17,624 nucleotides of DNA from CAJBLF01 sp964424505 (GTDB lineage: Bacteria > Patescibacteriota > Gracilibacteria > Absconditabacterales > Absconditicoccaceae), in NCBI GenBank assembly GCA_964424505.1, contig CAYRIQ010000017.1, forward strand, positions 1-17,624. The letters run 5' to 3'. Position numbers and translations under genes: made by a program. Every line of letters starts with the position of its first letter. Position 1 is the stretch's first letter. Positions 1-10,451 of this stretch are shown piece after piece. The notes under the pieces were generated by a model. That model made no database searches, was not told where the DNA came from, and saw only the letters and a list, made by a program, of their open reading frames with translations.

Positions 1-55
1 CGATACATCTATTTACAACGAAATTACTTTCAAAGTCGGTTCGTCTTCTAGCTCT
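1..55 (+). repeat. Direct repeat copy 1 (inside surface protein gene)
   Basis: The first 55 bases of the window are identical to positions 391-445. The two copies start 390 bases (130 codons) apart, which marks the module length of the surface protein. The repeat may extend left of the window edge. Exact DNA identity, not just protein similarity, implies recent duplication or ongoing homogenisation. Confidence 0.9.
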
Positions 56-706
56 AACAACTCCAACGGCGATCTCGACAATTTCTATCTCTCTGCTGAT
101 GATACTACTCCTTCTACTTCTCAATACGTCGATCTTACTGTCAAAGCTCGTGATTCCGATAATTACGTTATCACTGATTATACTGATGCAGTAAATTTCA
201 AAGTATATTACAGATCTTCTAGCTCCTCTTCTTGGACATTGACTACCTCTTCTGTCTACTATACTATGAGTTCTTCTTATGTCGACGGATACGATTTCTC
301 TTCATCTAACAACGGTCAAAAAACATTTACTAACTTCATCAAGTTCAACAAAAATAACTACGATTACAAAGTAAAAGTTTATGATGAAAACGATACATCT
401 ATTTACAACGAAATTACTTTCAAAGTCGGTTCGTCTTCTAGCTCTTCTAGTAGTGTAGATTGATTTACTTCAAGCGAACTAAGGACAGTAGAAAATATTT
501 ATGACAAACGAGACAATATGATTAGCAATTTAGAAAATTCGTATGTAAAGCTTAGAAATAGCACAAGACGACAAAACATGTCTGATGATTTAAAAAATGC
601 TATGGAAGAAATTATTGATGATGACAATAATAAAACTTACGACAATTTTGACGATTTCAATGATGCATTTATAGATCGATATAAATATACAATAAGTATC
701 AGATAA
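2..706 (+). CDS. Ser-rich surface repeat protein, 3' part (5' end outside window)
   Basis: This frame is open from the first base and ends at TAA 704-706, provided TGA 461-463 is read as Gly. The visible 234 residues hold one complete module of about 130 residues and the end of a previous one. Both modules close with the same segment (DTSIYNEITFKVGSSSSS). The modules are rich in Ser, Thr, Tyr, Asp and Asn and look like extracellular beta-sandwich (Ig-like) repeats separated by poly-Ser linkers; this is a compositional inference. The last ~80 residues differ: charged, Lys/Asp/Asn-rich and probably helical (ENSYVKLRNST...). Codon use also changes near position 460. The repeats favour C-ending codons (TTC, TAC, AAC, GTC), while the tail uses AAT, AAA, GAT and three CGA codons like the rest of the window. 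Family not recognised; a secreted adhesin or surface-layer component is the likely role. Confidence 0.7.
391..445 (+). repeat. Direct repeat copy 2 (inside surface protein gene)
   Basis: Second copy of the 55-base identical segment at 1-55. It encodes the end of an Ig-like module plus the start of the Ser-rich linker. After base 445 the copies diverge: copy 1 runs into an Asn/Ser linker and a new module, copy 2 into more Ser codons and the helical tail. Confidence 0.9.
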
Positions 707-727
707 CATATCACAGAAAATGGACAG

Positions 728-752
728 AAAAAAAAATATGATCATTTTTTTT
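728..752 (+). terminator. Possible A/T-only terminator hairpin
   Basis: A run of nine A (728-736) is followed by the palindrome ATGATCAT (738-745) and a run of T to 752, about 20 bases after the stop of the surface protein gene. The A and T tracts can pair around the palindrome and leave a T tail. The stem contains almost no G/C, so this is weak. No other candidate terminator was seen in 707-838. Confidence 0.3.
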
Positions 753-838
753 AATTGAAAGCAATAAATAAAGAAGTAAAAACAATAAAACATAATAATT
801 TCCATCTTTCCACTTTTAAGCCCTATTACCATTTTAGC

Positions 839-1981
839 ATGAAAAAAAAAGGATTTACATTGATAGAAATACTTATAGCAGTGACAAGCTTTTTTTTGAT
901 ATTGGTGGTACTAGTCACTATCTACACCAACATGATAAAAACCAAATACAATATTCAAGCAAGAACAAATATAATTCAGGATTCATATGCTGTGATAGAA
1001 AAAATAAGCCTTCTACTCAAAGACTATACTATTGACTACGAAGAATATTTTAATAGAAAAAATCGTGGGTGTAATGTATTTACTCTACCATTCATACGAG
1101 ATGTAGGGAGAGATGGATACTGTAAAATGTTTACTGCATATGGAAACAACAACAATACATATTGAGTTGCAACGACAAGAGAGCATAATGTTTATCTCTG
1201 TAGTTCCACAAGACAAGAAGACACACCACAAACAGTTATTCACAATCTAAATATACAAAATGGCTGATGATGTCTCAATGCATGACAGCAATCCTTTGGA
1301 CAATATCGCTGGCAGTTTCGAGATGTAAAAAATGATGTAGATTCTATCCAATGAGCAGGAAATGATGATGATGACGAAAATATTATGAGATGACCTAGTT
1401 CTATAGAAGATGCTACTAATACAAAAGAGCTCTACCTAATCTCTCAAGATGGGAAATCTAGAGTTTTTATAAGAAGGGCCTTATTAGATAGTGGGGATCG
1501 AAATCATGATGGAGAAATTAGTGGTGCTAGTGAACAACGATATACATTACAAATATTACAACTAAAATGATTTGATGCAGGAAACAATCATGACTTTGAC
1601 ATAACCAATTCTTCTGGCGTCTATGATGGAAAAATCGATACTCGAGCCTGTGATTACGCACAAGGGTTTCTATGTCATGGAAGTGGGATCAATAGCATAT
1701 ATACATGATACCAGCTTCCCTTGGATGAAAATGATGGTTGGGTTAATCTTTTCCAAAAAAATATCACAATAAGTGATTGGAATATTATGATTTATCCTAC
1801 CAAAAACCCTCAATATGCTCTAGCAGAAGACAATGTACAAATAAATCCATATTTCACAATACAGCTTACAAGCAAATTATATGGAAAAATTTGGCAAAAA
1901 AGACTGTGAATACAAAATAGTGATGAATATCAAATTAGCCTCCAAACGACCTTCAATACCAAAAATTTTTATACAAAATAA
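839..1981 (+). CDS. Type IV prepilin-like protein (prepilin N-terminal cleavage/methylation domain)
   Basis: The protein starts MKKKGFTLIEILIAV, the classic type III signal: a short basic leader, then Gly|Phe at the prepilin peptidase site, Glu at mature position 5, and a long hydrophobic helix (FFLILVVLVTIY). ATG 839 is chosen because it puts this motif at the N-terminus; an in-frame TTG at 755 would add 28 unlikely residues. The frame runs to TAA 1979-1981 (380 residues) through nine TGA codons, including a tandem TGA-TGA just after position 1260. That length is large for a major pilin and closer to PilW/PulJ-type minor pilins. The soluble part has several Cys and many Asp/Gly but no domain I recognise. 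No pilus assembly ATPase, peptidase or platform gene lies nearby, so this is an orphan pilin here. Role in attachment, motility or DNA uptake is inferred. Confidence 0.82.
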
Positions 1982-1991
1982 ACTGCTGACC

Positions 1992-2019
1992 TTGAAAAAA
2001 GCAAAGCAATCCCTATATA
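1992..2019 (+). promoter_or_regulatory. Candidate promoter for lysS
   Basis: TTGAAA (1992-1997), a 16-base spacer, then TATATA (2014-2019). The predicted start of transcription lies about 30 bases before ATG 2058. The only gene downstream in this orientation is lysS and the site lies just after the prepilin stop. A second -10-like TATAAT (2051-2056) abuts the ATG without a good -35. Judged by eye in A/T-rich DNA. Confidence 0.35.
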
Positions 2020-2057
2020 CGCAATAGTGCATGATTTTATCGTATAGTCATATAATT

Positions 2058-3683
2058 ATGGAAGAAAACAAAATCACTGACCACCAATGAGAACGTGAGG
2101 TTCGCATGACAAAAGTAAAAAAAATGAAAGCTATGGGGATTGTTCCTTATGCTCAATCTTTTGAAAAAACACATCTGATTTCTGATATCATAAAAGACTA
2201 CGAAACCAAAGGACATCGTGACATCAACGATATTATACCAAATCCTGAAATACAAGTAAAAACAGCAGGAAGAGTGATGTTGTATCGTTCACACGGCAAA
2301 TTAGCATTTGCAAAATTGCTTGATAGTACACAAGAAATTCAACTGATGTTTCATAGAGATAACTGTTCTCTCATTACCAGCGAAACAACTCCAATCACAA
2401 AGATACATGATGGAAGTGAAGAATGAATGTCTGCATATAAGTTTATGGAAAAGATGGTTGATGTATGAGATTTTATAGGGATACATTGAGAAGTATTCAA
2501 AACACATAAAGGAGAACTTACAATATTTGTATCAGAATTTAAATTTTTATCAAAAGCCGTGAGACCATTACCAGAAAAATTTCATGGACTTAGTGATCAA
2601 GAAGAACTTTATAGAAAAAGATATTTGGACCTTACGATGCATCCAGAGACATACCAAAGATTTTTATTCAAATCAACATTTTATAAAACATTGAGAGATT
2701 TTTATGCACAAGAATGATTTACAGAAATACAAACAAGCATACTATGAAATGCAGCTTCTGGAGCAGCAGCTAGACCATTTATTACGAAACATAATGATTT
2801 TGACACCGACGTCTATCTCAGAATAGCATTTGAGACAGGATTAAAAAAAGCAACCGTAGGAAGATTTGAAAAAATATTTGAAATTGGGCAAGATTTCAGA
2901 AATGAATGATCAGATCCTAGTCATTTACAAGAATTTACACAAGTAGAGCATTATGCCGCGTATTGGAACTATGAAGACAATATGAAATTTACAGAAAAAA
3001 TGTTTGATTATGTTTTCGAAAAACTACATATATCCAAAAAGCTAAATGTGAAGGACAAAGAGGGAAACATAAAAGAAGTAGACTTTACTACACCACGAGC
3101 AAAAATAGATTTTAGTAAATGAATATATGAAGCATGTGATATCGATATCACACAATATGGCATGGATGATGCTGAAAAACTTAGGACTGAAATTCAAACA
3201 AAATGAATAGAATTTGAGGGAATTCATAAAATGGGAACCACAACATTGATTGATTATTTATACAAAAAAGTTTTGAGACCAAAAATTCTTGGACCAGCAT
3301 TCATATACAATTATCCAGTCATTATGCAACCACTCGCAAGAATATCAGACAAAGAAAATAATATCGTTGAACAGTTCCAGTTATTGGTTAATGGACGAGA
3401 AATCTGTAAAGCATATTCTGAGCTTGTAGACCCAATTTTACAACAAGAAAATTTTGATATACAAGCAGACGCAGCAGCAAAGGGCGATGAAGAAGTGACA
3501 GCAAGTGATGATGATTTTGTCACCGCCATGGAATATGGTATGCCACCACAGTCGGGATTTGGGATGGGATTAGAAAGAATTTTAGCTATTCTTACTGAAC
3601 AAGATAACCTCAGAGACGTAGTTATGTTTCCACTCATGAAACCAGAAAAAAAAGAAGACGAAGAAGAAAAAAAGGATAAATAG
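2058..3683 (+). CDS. lysS: Lysyl-tRNA synthetase, class II
   Basis: It charges tRNA-Lys with lysine in the cytoplasm. The 541 residues run from ATG 2058 to TAG 3681-3683 across nine in-frame TGA codons. An OB-fold anticodon-binding domain occupies about residues 50-170 (GDFIGIHGEVFKTHKGEL). The catalytic core follows: a TSILGNAASGAAARPF segment matches the LysRS GGAAARPF signature. Class II motif 2 is FEIGQDFRNEGSDPSH with Arg281 and Gly284 (the Gly is TGA). SELVDP comes next, and motif 3 is GFGMGLERILAIL, then RDVVMFPLMKPE. Two CGA codons stand out: residue 347 (TTP-x-AKIDF), where many LysRS have Trp, and residue 447 (VNG-x-EI). The C-terminus ends in a Lys/Glu-rich tail. No Shine-Dalgarno sequence precedes the ATG. 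The N-terminal segment ERxVRMTKVKKMKAMGI matches the family start. Confidence 0.97.
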
Positions 3684-3744
3684 CTATTGTATAAACAAAT
3701 TTTTGGCACACTAAAAAATCATTTAGTTATTTATCGTTCCTTGT

Positions 3745-4656
3745 ATGATTATAGGAAATCAAGAAAATAGACAAACATTGACCAAATATATTGATATGTT
3801 TTTTAGAGATGATCCCAAATCACCACATTTTTTAATCGTTGCCGGACCACAGCATATTGGCAAATCTACCGTGATTATAGACCTTCTAAAGGAAAAAATG
3901 GGGAATTATTTTGCTACAGATGTTTTACACATCAAAGATTTTTCGGAACAATTGGAAAAACAACACAACCTTAAAATAGAATATAAACCAACAGCTGAAA
4001 CAGCAAAATTATTACTCAAAAACCATAATTACCAAGACAAATGAGTAAGAGAAATCAATACACGAATACAACAATCTGCCATTGGGAAACACAAAATTGT
4101 ATTTATAGAAAATATGGAAAGAATGACTACAGAAAGTGCAAACGCCTTCCTTAAAACATGTGAAGAGCCACTACCAAAAAGACTTATCATTGCTACTACA
4201 TCAAATGCTAATCAACTGTTGGAAACTATTCTTTCTAGAGCATTAGTCATAAAATTCAACGAGCTTTCTGACAAACAGCTTTCCCAACGAATAGACAATC
4301 AAAACATATTCAAAAGCAATACTGAGCTTAAACAGCTTATTTGCAATATGGCTATGGGAAAGCCCGGAATAGCACAACGCATGGCAATACTCATCGATCA
4401 ACAACCTGAATTGGAATGAACACTTACCACACTGATAAACAATTTATCAACCGGTAAACAAAAGTTTTTTGCTCATGATGCACTCAAACAACTTTATAAA
4501 TATGGAATTCTAAACTCATTTATCGATGGATGGATTGCTTATTGTACAAACAACGAAATGGAAAAACAATGAGAAAAACGACTTGCCATGAAAAGACTTA
4601 TAAAAACAAATGTGAATATAGAAAATTTACTTCTTTATTGACTATTAGATAACTAA
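3745..4656 (+). CDS. holB: DNA polymerase III delta' subunit-like AAA+ protein
   Basis: A 303-residue AAA+ protein of the bacterial clamp-loader group, which opens and loads the sliding clamp. Walker A is GPQHIGKST (residues 34-42). The sensor region SANAFLKTCEEPLP matches the SANALLKTLEEPP signature of delta' and gamma/tau. A Walker B-like KHKIVFIENMERM and the ILSRALVIKF segment (the SRC-like motif with Ala in place of Cys) follow. The zinc-binding cysteines of full delta' or DnaX are absent, and the C-terminal collar domain is short. Four TGA codons are in frame, and one CGA (4063-4065) lies in REINT-x-IQQ. It lies 61 bases after lysS on the same strand and may share its transcript. The weak A/T palindrome ACTAAA...TTTAGT in the gap is not a convincing terminator. 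A diverged DnaX-like paralogue is the alternative, but no long tau region is present. Confidence 0.85.
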
Positions 4657-4674
4657 AAACGTAATATGCCTACG

Positions 4675-4697
4675 GCGTAATGTAAAATGTATTACGC
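4675..4697. repeat. Intergenic inverted repeat (7-bp stem, 9-base loop)
   Basis: GCGTAAT (4675-4681) and ATTACGC (4691-4697) are perfect inverted copies around a 9-base loop. A further direct copy of CGTAAT begins at 4660, and ACGCGAACAAAGTGAG follows the hairpin. There is no T-run, so a terminator is not supported. The unit has the look of a dispersed palindromic intergenic element (REP-like), which cannot be confirmed from one copy. Confidence 0.5.
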
Positions 4698-4735
4698 GAA
4701 CAAAGTGAGTTTATTACATAAATGTATACATAATA

Positions 4736-5440
4736 ATGTACAAAATCTGAATATATATTAGTAATCCTATTGGAAATAACGAATTTTCTTATCAAGAAAG
4801 AATCGCTCTTTGATCGACAGGAAAAATTTTTGTTCCAAAATTAATTTCATGAAATCTAGACGATCTCCAACAAGGATCAGAAATAGTTTTTGAAGAAATG
4901 ACTAATTGAAAACTAGTAAGTTGTACATGACTACAACATTTCATACAAACAGAATATAAGGGGATACCCACCTACATTTTTGACAATCACAATCACGCAC
5001 TTTTTTTTCGATACCGATATACAAAACAGTTTGAAAGTGCAAAACCTTTTGTAGTGCTCCATATCGATCAACATGCAGACACCAAAAAAAATGAAAATAT
5101 GCTATGAATGCAAAAAGCTATTGATGCCTTCATCAATGAAAAAACCAATGTCGGCAACTTCATCACAGCGGCATTGAACAATAAAATCATCGACGAAATC
5201 ATCCAAATTAGAAGCGAACATGCACTCCACAATATGGAAAATTTAGATTTCCAAAACTATAACTACATCCTAGATATTGATGTAGATTTTTGGGAATGAA
5301 AAATAGAACAAGAAATAAAATCTGACTTTGAAACAATAAGAAAACTTACCAACAACGTCTGCCTCATTACCATAGCAACATCTCCATATTTTATGGATCA
5401 GAAAAAAGCCATAGAAATAATAAAAAATCTCTTGAAATAA
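4736..5440 (+). CDS. UPF0489-family protein (arginase-like fold)
   Basis: A 234-residue protein from ATG 4736 to TAA 5438-5440 with seven in-frame TGA codons, the first at codon 5. Three motifs point to UPF0489: FDNHNHALFF (around residues 82-92), LHIDQHAD (near 108-115) and LDIDVDFWE (near 180-188). Together they give an Asp/His metal-binding set like that of arginase-fold enzymes. From the literature as I recall it, some UPF0489 members are peptide arginases that turn Arg into ornithine in ribosomal peptides, while most are uncharacterised. No RiPP precursor or other maturation gene is nearby, so that function should not be assumed here. CGA occurs twice in the block after HNHALFF (5009 and 5015). 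There is no Shine-Dalgarno sequence. The gene lies between delta' and dCMP deaminase on the same strand. Confidence 0.72.
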
Positions 5441-5447
5441 AATGTAT

Positions 5448-5475
5448 TTGACATATCACGATAAAAATATATACT
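5448..5475 (+). promoter_or_regulatory. Sigma70-type promoter for dCMP deaminase
   Basis: TTGACA (5448-5453) matches the -35 consensus exactly. A 16-base spacer follows, then TATACT (5470-5475), one base off the -10 consensus. The predicted transcription start is near 5482, leaving a leader of about 28 bases before ATG 5510. It lies wholly in the gap after the UPF0489 stop. This is the best promoter match in the window. Confidence 0.65.
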
Positions 5476-5509
5476 ATAAAAACTATTTTTAGCTTTTATA
5501 AAATGTAAA

Positions 5510-6001
5510 ATGACTGAAGGACAATATATCCGCCCAACCCGAGATGAATATTTTATGGAGATTGCAAAAACAATCGCAAAAAGAGCTACGTGCGATAGAG
5601 GAAGAAGTGGATGTGTTATAGCAAAAAACAAACAAATTTTGTGTACATGATACGTATGATCACCAGCAGGATTACCACACTGTGACGATATTGGACATCA
5701 ATTCAAACAAATGACTCATGAAGATGGAAGTGTCACCAATCACTGTGTAAGGACAATCCATGCAGAACAAAATGCTATTTGTCAGGCAGCAAAACTAGGA
5801 GTAAATATTGAATGAGCAACATTATATTGTAAAATGACTCCTTGCAGAACCTGTGCAATGTTGATTATTAGTTGTGGTATCAAAAGAGTGGTTTGCGAAA
5901 AAAAATACCATGCAGGAGCAGAATCTGAAACTATGTTTAAAAAAGTAGGTATAGAAATAAGTTATTTCGATGAAAATATAGAAAAATACGAAAAACAATA
6001 A
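5510..6001 (+). CDS. dCMP deaminase (cytidine/deoxycytidylate deaminase family)
   Basis: It deaminates dCMP to dUMP, feeding dTMP synthesis. The 163 residues have the complete zinc site: HAE at residues 84-86 (His ligand and catalytic Glu) and PCRTC with Cys112 and Cys115. Flanking segments HCVRTIHAEQNAICQAAKLG and IEGATLYCKMTPCRTCA are near-textbook for the ComEB/DCTD group. Three TGA codons sit at expected glycines: two in the GYVGSPAGLPHCD loop and one in IEGATLY. Codon 11 is CGA in RPT-x-DEYFMEIA. The family has Trp there (RPSWDEYF; WPEYFM in the human enzyme), which is key evidence for CGA = Trp. The gene has its own promoter. It ends 11 bases from the stop of the convergent PKD gene. 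Confidence 0.95.
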
Positions 6002-6012
6002 ACTCAAGCAAA

Positions 6013-9000
6013 CTATGTAGTTTCAGGAGCAGAAGGAATTATTTCTTCTGTTTCTTCTTCTTGGTTCATTCTTGCCCTAATAGCAAATACAACAACTAAA
6101 ATGATGAAAGCTCAAACCAAAACGCCCAATACAATAAGCAGTATTTTCCACCAACTCATGGATGAGGCATTATCTGCCTGTATACTATCAGCATTTTCTA
6201 ATATTTTGACATCATTGTTTGGACAAGCATCACTGACAATACTATAAAAAGCAAGAATTTTACACATATTCGGCAGAATAATTGTTTTCATATCCAAAGA
6301 GTCTACTTGATTAGTTTTTATTTCTTGTCATTCTGGTGCAAGATTTTTTTTGATCATATTGATAATATCTTGAAGTACCTGTTTTCTTTTGTCTTGTTGC
6401 GAAGCATTTACTTGAGTAGTATCCGAGACTACAGATTCAAATTCATTAAACAATCACTCAACATCTACAGCAAGATTGTTTGGCAAAATAGACAGTATTT
6501 CTGCTTTTGCCTGTTGATATTCATTACCACCAATAGCTGCTACTACTGATTTATTGGAGAGCTGAGTAAAAATAGAATTGAGAAGTTTTTTTTGTATATC
6601 ATCTAAAACAACCGTATGTGTTTCATAAAAATCCTTGACTCCAACGACATTGGATGAAGTGTTTGTTTGATCAATCAAGCCATCTCTCAGACCTATCATA
6701 AGAGTTCTAAAACTACCCATATCACCAGTTGTAGTTCAAATTGCTGGCAATGTATTTACAAACGTATTAATTTCTTGGTAGACTAACGCCATTTCAGGGC
6801 TTAGATTGGCTTCAAAATCCAAAAATGAAACAGTAAAATCTTTTGAAAAAGCAGTAGTATCTGATTTTGTATAATAAATTCTTCACACAACAGACTCATA
6901 TTTTGGTTCATATTTTTTAAGGTACAACTCATTACACAAAAAATCTTTATCATTGTCTTTTGTAGAATCGCCATCACTATCAAAAGCAATGTCAGTATCT
7001 ACATAACATGTTCACCTAGAATCATTATATTGTATATACAACAAAATAGCATTATTTAAATTTTTTCCCACAAAAAAATCGATAGAACCACTAGAAACAG
7101 ATACTTTAGGAATAGAAAGAATATGAAAATCACCACCATTAGCCTGACCGGTAATCAACGATAAAGCTCGCTTTTTATTTGCCATATTAGCATAGATATC
7201 AGTTATCTCCATAGAGATAAAATATTTACCAAAATCAGAATAGGTAAAGGCAAATGCATCTCCTGTAGTAATAATAAATCAAGAACCACCTGCTATATTA
7301 CATGACTTGATATTAAGACAAATCATCTTATTTGAAATAGTTCAAAGACTTACATCTCTAAAAATAGTAAGTTTTTCAAATGTATCTGACAAGAGCATAG
7401 GTTTAAGTCAATTTTTAACAACAATAGTCCCTCAAATACCGATACCTTTATATCATCTATACAACACTGCTACTCTTGGTCTATATCAAAGAGCATTGGG
7501 CTCAGTATATACATGTTTGACACGATCAGATTTTGTTGTCAAATCCCATGTTCCATCACCATCAAAATCATATTGAATAGTTCTCTCTCTGATAAAATCA
7601 GGCCTATCAGAAATTATTTTTGAAATTACATCAAAGGTAATTTCATCTCAAATTTCAGCACTTACTATATCAGATTTTAAAGTAACAAGAGGAATGTCTG
7701 GTCTACTTACATCAGGTGGAAAAAAAACAAGTGGTCAATTACCAATAATATCTTCATTGGATTGTTGCCCTTCATCATTATCATACATAGTGACACCAAA
7801 CATAAATTCCCCAGGAACTCTTGGAAGTGAAAAAAATACATACGGAATATTTCCTGGAGTTATCTTTGTTTCTATCGGTCTGCTTGGATCATCTTTATAA
7901 TAATAATACCGTTTGAAATATGAGACAAATCCATCAGGATCCAAAGCATTAGTAGCATTTACTTTAACAATTAAAGGATCAAAAGTATCATTAAAAATAT
8001 CTTTTGCATTATTTTCAGCAAAACCCACACCAATTTCATTTCCATATTGCGGGAAAAAAAGAATAATATTATCTAGTTTTGGTAAAGCATTTACTACTTT
8101 AAAATATATTCTTGTAGTGTCACTTTTGGAAATAGTAGTATCTTCTGCTGTAATATCGATATACGTACAACCTAACTCATTAAATTTGTACATAAAAGTA
8201 TCTTGCTTAAAAATTTCATCATTTTGAGGTTGAAAGAAAAATTGCAATCAAGCTTTTTCTCATTTTGTATTTACCGACAACGAAGGATCGACAGTAAATT
8301 CTTGATATCTATCCAATCTATAAGCAGGTACCATGCCAGTTTGAGATCAAACACGCAAACAAGTATCACTTTGAGTTTGAATATTTGAAGTTTTATCGAC
8401 AACAGTAAATCACACTACAGGATACGTTTTTTCTCCTGCAAACACTGTTTTATTGACTTCATTTACCATCCCATCTGATCAACTAACTTTGAGGAGAACG
8501 GTATAAACTCAAGCTTGTTTATATGTATGTGCAATTTTATTTGTTTGAATAGTTCTAGTATCTCAATCTGCAAAATCCCACTGATAATTTAAAATAGTTT
8601 GATTAGACTTAACCAAAAAATTCATAGGATTTCCCCGTGGTGTAGCCATAGGCACAACAAATATTTCAGGCCTAAGAATAGATTTTACTTCTATCTCTTT
8701 TTCTATTTCTGCTATTTTCCCATAATCATCTCTCGCAGTAAGTTTAACAAGATATTTGCCAATAGCATCAAATTGTACTTTTATTTTTTCATTGTTTTTT
8801 TCTGTTGCAATTACTTTAGCTTTAGCAGCATCAACAAATGACCATTCATAAGATAAAGTATCATACCCGTTTGTTTTATCCAAATCTGAGCTTAAAGAAG
8901 CATCCAAAATAAATTCAGAAGGATATTTTCGATTATTCGCTGGAGTAATACTAAACTGAGGAATAGGATCTGTAGATTCCACATATACAGAAAGTGAATC

Positions 9001-10269
9001 TGTATTGGTTTGTCCAAGCTCATCTTCAACGGTCAATTTTACGGTATATACTCATGGTTTTTTAAATTGTTGTTTAATTGATTTTCACTGAAATGTTTCT
9101 AATTTGGCACCATTTTGGTCAAAAATTTCCCAAGTAAACAATTTAAGACGAGAAACTATAGAATATGAAGGAGCAGAATCAAAAGAAAATACAAGCGAAC
9201 TATTCCCTTTTTCTGGCATTTGTTTGATGATGGCTACAGGATCAGAAACAAGGATATAAAATGTTTCCGTAATTTTATTTGCTTCATTGTCTGTAGTCGT
9301 AAGCATGAGTTTATATTCTCATTGTCAGGGCAAAACAAGCCTCATTACTCATGGCTTTCCATCTCCATCTTTTGAATAAGTAAATCATTCTTTAGAACTT
9401 ACCGACCAAGTATGAGAAAGTATTTGCCTTCCTCACATAGGTAAAGTAGCAGAACCATCAAACAACACTCCTCTTTCAGCTTCTTGGATACCTATTTTTA
9501 TTTTACTATCTTTGACTAATTTTTGCCCATTAGCATAGACAACAATATTAGCTGTTTTTGGCAAAACATCAATAGACATAGTCTTTTCACCATCAAAAAT
9601 ACCATCAGTAGATTTATTTGAGCTTCTGACCGTTACATGTACTTGATAATTTCCTGGAGTAGTAAAGGTAGTATTTACTACAGGTCATACACCAATAGTA
9701 GTATCTTTACCATCAGTATCCCTATAATATCGAAAATAATTTTTACTCGGAATGGTGTCATTGGACGGATCAATACTTCATCTTGCATCAAACGTCACCG
9801 TCAAAGGAGCTGGTCAAGATTGTGGAGAAATTTTTGCAACTGCAACTACCGTATATTTAGCATTTACTTTTTTAACAATATCACCAAACGGCTTATAACA
9901 ATTGGTCATAAAAGAAGATAATTTTGTTTGATAATCTGTACTTGTATAGGTAGACAATGACTGAGCAAGAGACAAACATTGTTGATAAGTCACTTTAAAA
10001 GCGTAATCTTGAGGAAATCTTGGAAAAACAGTTTGAAAACTTGTAGCAAGTTCAGAAAATTTATTTTGAGGAATCTGATTTCAGATTTTGGTTGCAGCAT
10101 CAATTTCGACGAAAAGTCAGAGAATTTTATTATAATCCTCGGTGATTTCGTAATTTGCTATATAATCATTTGGTATAGTAGCATTACTATTCCCAATAAT
10201 AAAAATAACAAAAAGCGCTATGATCATCAAGAACAATTTAGAAATAGTTTTGGAAAACAGTGATCTCAT
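6013..10269 (-). CDS. Giant membrane-anchored PKD/Ig-repeat surface protein
   Basis: One frame is open from ATG 10269 to TAG 6015-6013 (about 1,418 residues) with roughly 33 in-frame TGA codons and no TAA or TAG. The N-terminus MRSLFSKTISKLFLMIIALF is a signal peptide or anchor. Next comes a ~110-residue helical stretch, then about five PKD-like modules (residues ~140-610). The first is SPQSGPAPLTVTFDA; others show SYEWSFVD, LNYQWDFADGD and repeated VYTVKLTV/YLVKLTA strands. Less regular Ig-like modules continue to ~1000 (one with YDFDGDGTWDL). A Cys-flanked acidic loop (DSDGDSTKDNDKDF, around 1090-1100) looks Ca2+-binding. A C-terminal helix (WWKILLIVLGVLVGAFIILV) and a short acidic tail end it, giving a large extracellular part with a cytoplasmic stub. 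An in-frame ATG at 10332 sits only ~2 bases from the predicted transcription start, so 10269 is preferred. Adhesin role is inferred. Confidence 0.85.
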
Positions 10270-10340
10270 ATAGATAAAATAACATAGTAAATCCAAACAA
10301 AAGCTAAGCAAAAAAATCTCAAAACATAGCATACATATTG

Positions 10341-10368
10341 ATTATACTGATTTTTAGTACATTTGCAA
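10341..10368 (-). promoter_or_regulatory. Candidate promoter for the PKD surface protein
   Basis: On the minus strand: TTGCAA (10368-10363), a 16-base spacer, then a perfect TATAAT (10346-10341). Transcription would start near 10334, leaving a leader of about 65 bases to ATG 10269. It lies in the 182-base gap shared with the divergent FKBP gene. No equally good plus-strand promoter was found in this gap. Confidence 0.5.
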
Positions 10369-10451
10369 AAAAAAATGATAGTAAAATAGGGTTTGAAAAT
10401 AGGAAGAAAATGATTACAACAAAACCACTTTTAATCTATCATAAGAAAAAC

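Noticed and set aside
3311..3709. 132-codon minus-strand frame opposite lysS
   Set aside because: Antisense to the strongly conserved LysS C-terminal domain; Ser/Phe-rich composition is the mirror of the Glu/Lys-rich coding strand.
839..5440. Idea that prepilin, lysS, delta' and UPF0489 are pseudogenes broken by TGA stops
   Set aside because: TGA falls at conserved glycines in every case, frames stay intact between them, and true stops are only TAA or TAG; recoding explains it better.
7735..8227. Plus-strand frames inside the PKD gene
   Set aside because: The minus-strand frame is continuous for over 1,400 codons with clear PKD motifs; the plus frames are short and show no family features.
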